A DNA stretch of 64,000 nt from an uncultured bacterium (GTDB taxonomy: Bacteria > Krumholzibacteriota > Krumholzibacteriia > LZORAL124-64-63): positions 62,001 to 126,000 of the forward strand of contig CALMJK010000003.1 of NCBI GenBank assembly GCA_937864225.1, in the 5' to 3' direction. Position numbers and translations under genes: made by a program. The notes beneath the pieces are model-generated. The model saw only the letters and a list, made by a program, of their open reading frames with translations. It was not told where the DNA came from and searched no databases. Shown here in pieces: positions 14,725-23,289 of the stretch. Each line of letters begins with the position of its first letter. The stretch's first letter is position 1.

Positions 14725-16217
14725 GCGGGACGGGACGAAACGGGTCGCCGCAGCTGCCGCGGGTGCACGAGATGGGACTGTCCGTCGCGGAGCTCGATCT
14801 GCACGGCGGCGCCCTCTTTTGGGCGGAAGTGGAGGCTCTGGTCGCCGCCGCGCCGCTGGATGATCTCGTGGCCGAGCTGCTGGGACGCGGCGGCACGCCG
14901 CGGATCTGGCTCTTCCTCGACGAAGCGGGCGAGACGTCGACGCGCGCCGCAGCGGCGCTCGCCGCCGCGCGAGCCCTGACCGGGCGACGCCACAGCGTCA
15001 TCGTGATCGATGGCGATGATCGCCGCCCGGATCTCTCGCGCTGGGCGGGGCGGGTGGAGTTGGAAGGTTGGATCGATTTCGTGCGCTACGGCGCCTCGCT
15101 GGGGACGTGCAGCGTACCGCTGCCCTGGGATCCGGAACTGGGACGCTTGCTCGGCGTGGGTTCGTTCTGGCCCGTCGACGCGAGCGAGGACGAGGTCAAC
15201 TGGCTGCTGACGCTGCTGGCGAGCCACGCGGAGTTCCTGCTCGTGACCGCGCCGCTGGACAGCCGCGCGGTCGCGTGGCTCGAGTCCGCCTCCTTGCCCC
15301 TGCTTTGTTGGGACCGCGCGGCCAGGCCCGCGGCGGACACAGCGGCCATCGTGGCCCGGCTGGCCTCGCTCGGCCGGCCGGCGGCCGCGATCGTCGGGTT
15401 CGGTCCGGACGGGAGCGAGACGCCGCCATCGACCGCCCCCGCGTTGGCGGAAGCCGCCCGGAGCATGGAGCGCTTCAAGGCGGCCGTGGCGGCCAGCGCG
15501 ACGGTCGCGACGAGCGCGGCGGGAGGCCTTGGGGAACCAGCGGCTGCCGGGCCCTCCGGGGATCCCGACCTGGGCGCGTCGCTGACGGCGGAATGCGGGC
15601 GCGGGCGAGCGCTACCTTCTTCGCCGCCGGCGGCGGGGAGGCGATCGGACAGTTCCAAGCGGACGGGGCGGCGGGCGGCCGGTGCCGCCTTGCTGGCGCT
15701 GGGGATCTTGGCCATCTATCTGCTCGCGGGACCGCGGCGACAGCGCGACGACGTTTCGACGCTTGCGCCGGCGCAGGTCGTGGGGGATATTTCCCCGCCG
15801 GCCGGCGGCGCCGGCGAAGCCGCCGACACGGTCGCGGCGGCTGCCGACAGCGAGCGGCCAGGGAAAGCGACTGCGGACAGTTTGGCGGCGGGCGCGCCGG
15901 CCCCGACCGGCGTCGCGACGGGCGAGTCGCCCGGCGACGCGCTCTTCGACCAGGCTCCTTTCCAGTTGCCGGTGGGAAGCGGCGGTTGGGCGCTCCACGT
16001 CTACTCGCAGCCCGACAGCGCGCTGGCCGAGCGCCAAGTGCGCGAATTGCTCGCGCGCGGTTTTCGCTGCGAGTGGCGCTGCGTCGAGTTGCCCGGCAAG
16101 GGTCGATGGTACCGCATCTACATGGGCGGCTTCTCCAGCCGAGAGGCGGCCCGGGCCGCTTTGCCGGCGCTGTTGCGCCGTCTGGGCGAGGACTGGGGCC
16201 AAGTCGTCCGCTATTGA
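14721..16217 (+). CDS. Single-pass SPOR-domain protein with a degenerate kinase/ParA-like N-terminal domain
   Basis: The 498-residue protein has three parts. Residues about 55-260 resemble a BY-kinase/ParA P-loop domain: FLDEAGETSTRAAAALAAAR sits where the Walker A loop should be but lacks the GK(S/T) lysine, and VIVIDGDDRRPDLSRW matches the Walker A' strand (usually DADLRRP). A long Ala/Pro/Gly-rich linker leads to one transmembrane helix (about residues 318-336). The C-terminal 80 residues form a SPOR domain (WALHVYSQPDSALAERQVRELL, WYRIYMGGFSSREAARAAL), which in known proteins binds denuded septal glycan. It may be a division-site protein. It is coupled to selA by ATGA, and smc starts 46 bases downstream. 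Confidence 0.75.
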   Translation: MSGTGRNGSPQLPRVHEMGLSVAELDLHGGALFWAEVEALVAAAPLDDLVAELLGRGGTPRIWLFLDEAGETSTRAAAALAAARALTGRRHSVIVIDGDDRRPDLSRWAGRVELEGWIDFVRYGASLGTCSVPLPWDPELGRLLGVGSFWPVDASEDEVNWLLTLLASHAEFLLVTAPLDSRAVAWLESASLPLLCWDRAARPAADTAAIVARLASLGRPAAAIVGFGPDGSETPPSTAPALAEAARSMERFKAAVAASATVATSAAGGLGEPAAAGPSGDPDLGASLTAECGRGRALPSSPPAAGRRSDSSKRTGRRAAGAALLALGILAIYLLAGPRRQRDDVSTLAPAQVVGDISPPAGGAGEAADTVAAAADSERPGKATADSLAAGAPAPTGVATGESPGDALFDQAPFQLPVGSGGWALHVYSQPDSALAERQVRELLARGFRCEWRCVELPGKGRWYRIYMGGFSSREAARAALPALLRRLGEDWGQVVRY

Positions 16218-16263
16218 GGAGCCAGCGCTTCAGCGCGTGTTCTCACACCGGAAGGTTTCATCC

Positions 16264-19200
16264 TTGAAGCTCAAGCGCGTCGAGATCCAGGGTTTCAAGT
16301 CCTTCGCCGACCGCACGGTTCTCGACTTCGACGAGGGCATCACCGCCGTCCTCGGCCCCAACGGCTGCGGCAAGACCAACATCGTCGACGCCATCCGTTG
16401 GGTGCTGGGAGAGCAGTCGGCGCGGCAGCTACGCGGCGATCGCATGGAGGACATCATCTTCAAGGGGACCACCCAGCGCAAGCCGGTCGGACTCTGCGAA
16501 GTCGCCATCACCTTCAGCAACGACGATCGCGGCATTCCCCTGGACTACACCGAGGTCACGATCAAGCGTCGCGTCCAGCGCGACGGTTTGAGTCAGTACT
16601 TTCTGAACGCACAGCCGGTTCGTCTCAAGGATCTGCGCGATCTGTTCTGGGACAGCGGCGTCAGCAACTCAGGATACGCGTTCATCGAACAATCGATGAT
16701 CAATCAGGTTCTCAACGAGCACACGCAGGAGCTGCGCAATCTCATCGAGGAAGGCTCGGGCATCGTCAAATACAAATCCCGGCGCCGCGAGGCGCAGCGC
16801 AAACTCGAACAGACCGAACAGGACCTGCTGCGATTGCGCGACTTGCTGGACGAGATCGGGCGAGAAGTGCGGTCTCTGCAGCGACAGGTCGGCAAGGCGC
16901 GACGGCACCAGCGACTCTTCGCCGAGGTGCGCGCGCTGGATCTGCTCCTGGCCGGCCACGAGCAGCGGGAATTCGGACGCCGCGAACTCGAGCTCCAGGA
17001 GCAGGCGCAAGGGCAACGCACGCTGGCTGAGGCAGACAGCGGCGAACTGGCCCACCTGAGGGCGCGAATCGAAACGGTCAAACCGGCCCTCGACGAGCGA
17101 GAGGCGGAGCGGCGAGGCCTGGAGGAGTCTCTACGGGCGTGCGAGGAGCAATTGCAGGAGAGCGAGCGACGATTGCTGGTGCTGGAGCAGAAACTGTCCG
17201 AGAACGATAACAGGTCTCGCGAAACGCGGGAGGAAATCGCGGCGGTCCAGGTTCGCCGCGCCGAGATCAACGGCGAGGCCGCTCTGCTGGCGCAACGCGT
17301 CGAGGCGGTGGCGTCGCGGCTGGCCGCGCTGGAGACGGAGCTGCGCGAGCGGAACGAGCAGTGCCTGGTGATCGAGACGCGATTCGCGGTGGGTCGGGAA
17401 GCCGCGGCCGGAGCGGCGCAGCTGAATCTGGAATTCATCGAGAACGATGCTCAGGTCAGGACCGCGCGGCGCGAGCTTCAGATCCGGCAGGAGAACCGGC
17501 GCGAGCGCCTGTTGGCCCTCGACGGCGAGACGGAGCGGCTGCGGGAGCAGACGGCGGCCGAGTCCGCGCGAGCGGTCGCGTCCGAAGAGGCGCGGCGCCG
17601 TCAGTTGGACAGACGTCGCGAATTGCTCGCCTCGCTCGCGGAGCTGGAGCGCGAGCGGGAGGCGACGGTTGCCGGAGCGGATGCGCTGCGGCGCGAGCAG
17701 TCGGGCCGAGAGGCGCGGCGCGAGGCGCTGCGCTCGCGACACGAAGTCCTGCGGCGTATGCGCGACGAATACCGCGGATACCGGCGGGGCGCGCGGCATG
17801 TGTTGCAGACTCGGTCCGGCGACGCCCGCGTGCGCGGCAGCCTCGCCGAACGGCTTCACGTCGCGGAGGGGTGGACTGAGGCCTTCGAGAGCCTGTTCGC
17901 GGAGTTGCTCGACGCCGTCGTCGTTGACGATTCCGGAACCGCCGTAGGGTTGATCGATGAGCTCAGGACGCAGAAGGCGGGACGGGCCAGTTTCGTCGCT
18001 CCCGGAACGCCGGCGGTCACGCCCGTCGCGGCGAGCGCTCCCGCTGGCGGTCGACCGGCGCGCGACTTCGTCAGTGGCGAGGGCGTCGCGGTCCCGCACT
18101 TGGCGCGGTTGCTCGCGACGGCCTGGGTTTTCGACACCGATGGAGCCGCGATCGCGGCGGCGCTCGAAGGCGCGGGCTCGGCGCCGGTCGTCTGCCTGTC
18201 GCGCAGCGGTCTGCTTGTCACGAGCGATGGCATTGTGCGTGGCGGCAGCGGCCACGCCGAAGACGTCAGCCTGCTCGGCCGCGGCGAGAAGCTGGAAAAG
18301 CTCATGGAGGACATTGCGGCTCTCGAAGCCCTCATCGAGGCCGGCGGCGGCCGTTTGGACGAAAACCTCGCCCGCCAACAGGCGCTGCAGGAGCAGCTGC
18401 TGCGTGGGCGGGGCGAACTGGAGATTCTGGAAGAGGATCTGCGTCGTCTGCACGTGGAAATGGCCGAGGGCCGTAGCCGCGCCGCCAGCGCCGGCGAGCG
18501 ACTGGCGGTCATCGCCCGGGAGCGCGAGACCGCCGAGGCGGAGCTGGCCGCGCTCGATGCCGAAGCGGCTGGACTTATCGGTCGCCAAGACGAAGCCGAC
18601 CGCAAGCGCGTGGACAGCGCCGCGCAGGCCGAGGATCTGCGGCGCCAAGCCGAACAACTCGAACGCGAGCGCGACTCGGCGCGCGAGGAGTTGGCGGCCC
18701 TGCATCTGCGCCGTACGCAGACCGAGAGCGAGCAGCGCGAAACAGAGGCAGCCGTCGCCCACCTGCGCCAGAGCGCGGCGGAGTTGGCAACGCGCGAGGA
18801 CCGTCTCGCACAGGAGGTCGCGCTGCTGCGCGAACAAGCGGAAGGCATGGTCGCCGACGTGGCCGAACGCCGCGGCGCGCTCGAGGTCGGATTCCAGGAG
18901 CGGGAAAGGCGGCGGCAGCTCGTGGGCGCGGCGGCCGAAGCGATCCGTTCCCTGCACGCCGAGACGGCCGTCTGGCACGACCGGGTGCGGGCCATCGAAG
19001 AACTGCGCAGCGAATGTCGCGAATCGCTGCACGGGATCGAGACCGAGCTGGCCACCTTGGACGTACGGCGGCGCAACCTGATGGATCGCGTCGAGGGACA
19101 ATACAAGGGCGCATTTCGCGAAATCGTCCGCGCGGTGGATCTCGAGTCGTTGCCGCGCGAGTTGGAACGCGATGGCGAAACCTTCCAGGTCGACCAGGCG

Positions 19201-20076
19201 AAAGCCGTGCTGGCGGATCGGCGCGAGAAGCTCGAATCGCTCGGGCCGGTCAATCAACTCGCGATCGAGGAGTACGAGAGCAAGAAGGAGCGGCTGGTTT
19301 TCCTGGAGGGACAGCTGCGCGACGTGGAAAAGGCGAAGACCGATCTGGTCGACGCCATCCAACAGATCAACCGGACGGCGCGCAAGCTGTTCGGCGACAC
19401 GTTCGAGGAGGTAAGGCGCAATTTCGTCGCGGTCTTCCAGACTCTCTTCGAAGGCGGACGAGCCGACCTCGAGTTGATCCGCACGGAAGACCCGCTGGAG
19501 AGCACGGTGCACATCGTCGCGCAGCCGCGCGGCAAGCTGGTCGACCACGTGGGGCTGCTGTCGGGCGGCGAGCGCTGCCTCACGGCGCTGTCGCTGCTGT
19601 TCGCGGTCTACCTGGTCAAGCCATCGCCGTTCTGCTTGCTCGACGAGGTCGACGGCCCGCTCGACGACGCCAACACGAATCGCTTCACGCGCATGCTGCG
19701 CGAGTTTTCCGGCTCCACGCAGTTCCTGGTCGTGACTCACAACAAGTTGACGATGGAAACCGCGAACCACCTGTTCGGCGTGACGATGATGGAGGCGGGT
19801 GTCAGTTCGATCGTTTCCGTCTCCTTCCATGACGTCGCGGCTAGCCGCTCCGACGCGGAGCTGGGCCAGGCGATCGCGGCGCGCCGGCGGGAGCTCGACC
19901 GGCAGGCCGCGGCGCGCGCCATCCTCGCCGGCGGCGGGGAAGCGGAAGACGATCGCCCGCGCATCCTGATGGACGAGAGCGCGATCGCTGACGGAGGCGA
20001 GCCGCCTCAGGAAACGGAGCGCGCAGGCGAGGACGGCGTCGCGCGCGCGGCGGCCGCGGGGGAGGACGGCGCGTGA
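16264..20076 (+). CDS. smc: Chromosome partition protein SMC
   Basis: Condensin ATPase that compacts and segregates chromosomes. The protein has 1270 residues. The N-terminal head has GFKSFADRT and Walker A GPNGCGKTNIVDAIRWVLGE (residues about 28-47). The first long coiled coil runs to about residue 500 and the hinge spans about 510-680. The second coil runs to about 1000. The C-terminal head has the ABC signature LLSGGERCLTALSLL (about 1098-1112) and Walker B FCLLDEVDGPLDD. A 90-residue acidic tail follows. The start is TTG at 16264, preceded by GGAAGG at eight bases and giving the canonical KLKRVEIQGFKSF. The stop overlaps ftsY (GTGA). No scpA or scpB is present here. Confidence 0.96.
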   Translation: MKLKRVEIQGFKSFADRTVLDFDEGITAVLGPNGCGKTNIVDAIRWVLGEQSARQLRGDRMEDIIFKGTTQRKPVGLCEVAITFSNDDRGIPLDYTEVTIKRRVQRDGLSQYFLNAQPVRLKDLRDLFWDSGVSNSGYAFIEQSMINQVLNEHTQELRNLIEEGSGIVKYKSRRREAQRKLEQTEQDLLRLRDLLDEIGREVRSLQRQVGKARRHQRLFAEVRALDLLLAGHEQREFGRRELELQEQAQGQRTLAEADSGELAHLRARIETVKPALDEREAERRGLEESLRACEEQLQESERRLLVLEQKLSENDNRSRETREEIAAVQVRRAEINGEAALLAQRVEAVASRLAALETELRERNEQCLVIETRFAVGREAAAGAAQLNLEFIENDAQVRTARRELQIRQENRRERLLALDGETERLREQTAAESARAVASEEARRRQLDRRRELLASLAELEREREATVAGADALRREQSGREARREALRSRHEVLRRMRDEYRGYRRGARHVLQTRSGDARVRGSLAERLHVAEGWTEAFESLFAELLDAVVVDDSGTAVGLIDELRTQKAGRASFVAPGTPAVTPVAASAPAGGRPARDFVSGEGVAVPHLARLLATAWVFDTDGAAIAAALEGAGSAPVVCLSRSGLLVTSDGIVRGGSGHAEDVSLLGRGEKLEKLMEDIAALEALIEAGGGRLDENLARQQALQEQLLRGRGELEILEEDLRRLHVEMAEGRSRAASAGERLAVIARERETAEAELAALDAEAAGLIGRQDEADRKRVDSAAQAEDLRRQAEQLERERDSAREELAALHLRRTQTESEQRETEAAVAHLRQSAAELATREDRLAQEVALLREQAEGMVADVAERRGALEVGFQERERRRQLVGAAAEAIRSLHAETAVWHDRVRAIEELRSECRESLHGIETELATLDVRRRNLMDRVEGQYKGAFREIVRAVDLESLPRELERDGETFQVDQAKAVLADRREKLESLGPVNQLAIEEYESKKERLVFLEGQLRDVEKAKTDLVDAIQQINRTARKLFGDTFEEVRRNFVAVFQTLFEGGRADLELIRTEDPLESTVHIVAQPRGKLVDHVGLLSGGERCLTALSLLFAVYLVKPSPFCLLDEVDGPLDDANTNRFTRMLREFSGSTQFLVVTHNKLTMETANHLFGVTMMEAGVSSIVSVSFHDVAASRSDAELGQAIAARRRELDRQAAARAILAGGGEAEDDRPRILMDESAIADGGEPPQETERAGEDGVARAAAAGEDGA

Positions 20077-21167
20077 TTCGCGGCGCGCTCGACCGGCTGC
20101 GTCGCGGTTTGCAGAAGACCCGCGAAGATCTTTTCGGCAAGCTCGGCGCGCTGCTCGGCGGCCGGCAAAAGCTCGACGCCGAGACCCTGGACCGGATCGA
20201 GGAGTTGCTGCTGCGCGCCGACATGGGCGTGCAGGCAAGCCTGCGCATCACCCGCACGCTGGAGAAGCGGTTGCAGGAGAGCAAGGGCGAGCCTTCGCTC
20301 GAGGGCGTGCTTGAGGTGATCCGCGCCGACGTGCGCGACATTCTATGCCAAGCGCGGCCGCGAGTGAGGCCGGCCGGTTGGACGGCGGCCGGCGAGGAGA
20401 CCACGCCCGCCGGCGCAGGGAAGGCCCGTCCCGGTGGCGGTAAGAAGAAGCGGCGGCCGGCAGACGCCGCGCCGCCGCCTGCGGCCGACATCGAGGCGCC
20501 GGCCGCGGAGGCGAAAGCGCGGCCGGACGTCATCCTGGTGGTCGGTGTGAACGGCACGGGCAAGACGACCAGCATCGCGAAGCTGGCGGCTCTGCACAAG
20601 CAGCAGGGGCGGTCCGTGTTGCTGGCCGCCGCCGACACCTTTCGCGCCGCTGCGGTCGAGCAACTGGGCGTGTGGGCTCAACGGGCGGCGGTGGCGTGCG
20701 TGCAGCAAGGCCAGGGAGCGGATCCCGCGGCCGTGGTCTACGATGCGCTCTGCGCCGCGGAGGCGCGCGGGCACGACTTGGTGATCGTCGACACGGCAGG
20801 TCGTCTGCACACCAAGAGCAATCTCATGGCCGAGCTGGCCAAGATCGAGCGGGTGATCGAGAAGTGCACGGGTCGAGCGCCCGAGACGCTGCTGGTCGTG
20901 GACGCCGTCACCGGGCAGAACGGTCTGGCGCAGGCGCGCGTCTTCGCCCAGACCATCCCGATCGACGGGTTGGTTCTGGCCAAGCTCGACGGTACCGCCA
21001 AGGGCGGCATCGTGGTCGCGATCGCCGAAGAGCTCGGCTTGCCGGTGAAGTACGTCGGCACCGGGGAGACGCTGGCCGACCTGGCGGAATTCGACGTGGA
21101 CACTTTCCTTGAGGCCCTCTTCACCGAGGAAACCGCGGAGCAAGAAGAGGCGTCGCGCGATTCTTGA
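20073..21167 (+). CDS. ftsY: Signal recognition particle receptor FtsY
   Basis: SRP-receptor GTPase that docks SRP-bound ribosomes at the translocon. The 364-residue protein has an N domain (residues about 5-90) and a G domain from about 150. G1 is GVNGTGKTTSIAKLAALH, and ADTFRAAAVEQL, DTAGRLHTKSNLMAEL and LAKLDGTAKGG follow. An unusual 50-residue Ala/Pro/Gly/Lys-rich linker (residues about 98-148, including GGKKKRRPADAAPPP) lies between the N and G domains, which are normally contiguous. There is no long acidic A domain. The GTG at 20073 overlaps the smc stop as GTGA. Confidence 0.95.
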   Translation: MIRGALDRLRRGLQKTREDLFGKLGALLGGRQKLDAETLDRIEELLLRADMGVQASLRITRTLEKRLQESKGEPSLEGVLEVIRADVRDILCQARPRVRPAGWTAAGEETTPAGAGKARPGGGKKKRRPADAAPPPAADIEAPAAEAKARPDVILVVGVNGTGKTTSIAKLAALHKQQGRSVLLAAADTFRAAAVEQLGVWAQRAAVACVQQGQGADPAAVVYDALCAAEARGHDLVIVDTAGRLHTKSNLMAELAKIERVIEKCTGRAPETLLVVDAVTGQNGLAQARVFAQTIPIDGLVLAKLDGTAKGGIVVAIAEELGLPVKYVGTGETLADLAEFDVDTFLEALFTEETAEQEEASRDS

Positions 21168-21192
21168 CAGTTGCGCGGAAGCAACTTACGTT
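21164..21192 (+). promoter_or_regulatory. Promoter of the riboflavin operon
   Basis: TTGACA (21164-21169) overlaps the ftsY TGA stop; TACGTT (21187-21192) follows after 17 bases. The predicted transcript would start about 40 bases before the FMN aptamer, as expected for a riboswitch-controlled operon. Confidence 0.6.
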
Positions 21193-21237
21193 GGAAACTT
21201 GAGAAGGCGCCTGAACGGCGCCGGCGAAGGAAAAGCC

Positions 21238-21347
21238 AACTTCGGGGCGGGGTGGAAGTCCCCACCGGCGGTCACAGCCCGCGAGCCCGCGAGGGCAGAC
21301 CCGGCGCGATTCCGGGGCCGACAGTGAGAGTCTGGATGGGAGAAGTT
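21238..21347 (+). promoter_or_regulatory. FMN riboswitch (RFN element)
   Basis: The sequence matches the RFN aptamer closely: P1 AACTTC/GAAGTT (21238-21243 with 21342-21347), GGGGTGGAAGTCCCCACCGG, CGGTCACAGCCCGCGAGC, GATTCCGGGGCCGACAGT and GAGAGTCTGGATGGGAGAAG. It lies upstream of ribD. Binding of FMN should shut off riboflavin synthesis. The downstream segment can form a hairpin over the ribD ribosome site (21407-21424), suggesting translational control. Confidence 0.97.
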
Positions 21348-21406
21348 GGACCGTGCGCACGGCCGCCCGCCGCCGGGGCGGCAGGGGCGCCCGTGCCTGC
21401 CTCTCC

Positions 21407-21424
21407 CGCCCCGCGCAAGGGGCG
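21407..21424 (+). promoter_or_regulatory. RBS-sequestering hairpin of the FMN riboswitch
   Basis: CGCCCC (21407-21412) pairs with GGGGCG (21419-21424) over a 6-base loop. The 3' arm is the ribosome-binding site four bases before the ribD ATG at 21428, so the hairpin would block initiation. No T-run follows, which argues against termination. The alternative pairing partner is not resolved. Confidence 0.6.
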
Positions 21425-21427
21425 AGC

Positions 21428-22609
21428 ATGATCACCCCGCAGCAACCGGAAGACGCGCGCTGGATGGCCGACGCCCTGCGCCTGGCGGCGCGCCTGCCCC
21501 GCCGGCCCTGGCCCAACCCGCCGGTGGGGGCGCTCGTGGTGAGAGATGGCCAGATCGTCGGGCGTGGCGCCCATCACGGCGCCGGCCTGCCGCACGCCGA
21601 AGTCCTGGCGCTGGAGGAAGCCGGCGAGCGTGCCCGAGGCGCGACGCTGTACGTCTCGCTCGAGCCCTGCAACCATCAAGGCCGCACGCCGCCCTGCGCC
21701 CCGCGTGTGGCCGCGGCGGGGCTGAGCCGCGTCGTGATCAGCGTGGGGGATCCCAACCCCAATGTGGCGGGCGGCGGCCTGCGGCTGCTGCGCGAGGCGG
21801 GGTTGGACCTGACCATCGGCGTGCTGGGGGAGAAAGCGCTCGAGTTGATCTGGCCATTCGTCGCCACTGGCGCCTTCGAGCGCCCTTATGTGTTGCTCAA
21901 GACGGCCGCGTCGCTCGACGCGCGTTTCACGCTGAGTCCGCGCGCGCCCGCGCCGCGCCCCTCGTACTTGACCGGGTTGGCCGCAAGGAGGCAGGTGCAC
22001 GAGATGCGGCGCTGGTCAGACCTGGTAATCGTCGGCGAGGGAACCGTGATGGCCGATCGCCCGCTGCTGAACGGCCGCCTGGTCACGGAGGAAGCCGACT
22101 GCCCGGCCGCCGAGCCGGTTGCCGGCTATGTCGACACCGATCTGAGCTTCCACGGCGACTGGGGACAGGAGCGTTTCTTCGTCTTCGCCGGCGCGGCAGC
22201 CGCGGCCGAGGATCGCGCCCGGGTCGAACAGGTGGGCGGCGTCGTCGTGCCGTGCGCCGAGCGGGACGGGCACGTGGCACTCGATTCGCTGCTGGAGGAG
22301 GCGTTCCGGCGCGGCGGCTGGACGCTGCTGGTCGAAGGGGGACCCACGCTGGCGGCGGCCTTCCTGAAGCGGGGACTGGTCGATCGCTGGGTGCAGTACA
22401 TCGCGCCACTGTACGCCGGAGGCGGCGTGGCCTGGCCTCGCGAACTCGTCCCGCCCACGGACGAGGCGACGCGATTCCATTTCACGGCCGCTCGCCGGGC
22501 CGGGGACGACTTGTGCTTGGCATACGATCGGTTACCCTTCGCGCAGCTGCTCGAGGAACTGACTGTCGAGACGGCCGCCGGCCTGGCGCGCGGCGCGGGA
22601 GCGGCGTGA
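21428..22609 (+). CDS. ribD: Bifunctional riboflavin deaminase/reductase
   Basis: Carries out the second and third steps of riboflavin synthesis: deamination of the pyrimidine from GTP ring opening, then NADPH reduction of its ribosyl side chain. The 393-residue protein has an N-terminal zinc deaminase domain (His56-Ala-Glu58, then Cys81 and Cys90 in EPCNHQGRTPPC) and a C-terminal reductase domain from about residue 150 (RPYVLLKTAASLDARFTLSP, LVEGGPTLAAAFL). The reductase domain includes a somewhat divergent central region. The ATG at 21428 is chosen because its ribosome site lies in the riboswitch hairpin. The stop overlaps ribE by one base (TGATG). Confidence 0.93.
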   Translation: MITPQQPEDARWMADALRLAARLPRRPWPNPPVGALVVRDGQIVGRGAHHGAGLPHAEVLALEEAGERARGATLYVSLEPCNHQGRTPPCAPRVAAAGLSRVVISVGDPNPNVAGGGLRLLREAGLDLTIGVLGEKALELIWPFVATGAFERPYVLLKTAASLDARFTLSPRAPAPRPSYLTGLAARRQVHEMRRWSDLVIVGEGTVMADRPLLNGRLVTEEADCPAAEPVAGYVDTDLSFHGDWGQERFFVFAGAAAAAEDRARVEQVGGVVVPCAERDGHVALDSLLEEAFRRGGWTLLVEGGPTLAAAFLKRGLVDRWVQYIAPLYAGGGVAWPRELVPPTDEATRFHFTAARRAGDDLCLAYDRLPFAQLLEELTVETAAGLARGAGAA

Positions 22610-23289
22610 TGTTCACGGGCATCGTGCGTGAAATCGGCGTTCTACGCTCGACCGTCCGGCTGGGGCAGGTCACCCGACTCGTGGTGTCCGCGCCGGTGTG
22701 CGCTGCCGGGTTGGCGCCGGGCGACAGCCTGGCCGTGAACGGAATCTGTCTGACCGTCGTGATCCGGCGGAAAGACCGCCTCACGCTCGAGGCCGTGGCC
22801 GAAACGCGCCGCGTGACCACGCTGGGGAGTTGGCGCGGGGGTGACCGCGTGCACCTCGAGCCGGCGCTGCGCGCCGGCGAACCGCTGGGCGGTCACTACG
22901 TGCTGGGGCATGTCGACGGCACGGGCAAGGTGCTGCGCAACGGACCTTGCCGCGGCGCTTGGCAGCTGACCGTCGGACTGCCGCCCCGGCTGGCGCGGGA
23001 GATGGTGGCGAAAGGGTCGATCGCGGTCAATGGCGTCAGCCTCACGCTCGACGACGGACCGCTGGCCGACCGCTTCACGGCGAGCTTGGTCCCGCTCACG
23101 CTGGCGGCCACGCGGCTGGGAGAGCTGCGCCCGGGACAGGCGGTCAATGTGGAGATGGACGCGCTCGCGAAGGCGGCTCGCCGCGCCGCCGCGTCCAAGA
23201 CGGGGGACGAGGCGGGCCCCCGTTCGACGCTCGGCGCCCTCCTGGCGCGCGGCTTCGGCCGGGGAGGTTCGACATGGCCGACGAAGTGA
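22609..23289 (+). CDS. ribE: Riboflavin synthase alpha chain
   Basis: Dismutates two 6,7-dimethyl-8-ribityllumazine molecules to riboflavin. The 226-residue protein contains two lumazine-binding repeats. The first begins MFTGIVREIG, with SLAVNGICLTV; the second begins after GHYVLGHVDGTGKV, with SIAVNGVSLTL. The order ribD-ribE-ribBA-ribH is the classic riboflavin operon. Its end overlaps the ribBA start by 16 bases. Some naming systems call this gene ribC. Confidence 0.95.
   Translation: MFTGIVREIGVLRSTVRLGQVTRLVVSAPVCAAGLAPGDSLAVNGICLTVVIRRKDRLTLEAVAETRRVTTLGSWRGGDRVHLEPALRAGEPLGGHYVLGHVDGTGKVLRNGPCRGAWQLTVGLPPRLAREMVAKGSIAVNGVSLTLDDGPLADRFTASLVPLTLAATRLGELRPGQAVNVEMDALAKAARRAAASKTGDEAGPRSTLGALLARGFGRGGSTWPTK

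Noticed and set aside
17131-20238. Long minus-strand open frame opposite smc
   Set aside because: It lies antisense to clear SMC head and hinge motifs and has no recognisable domain.
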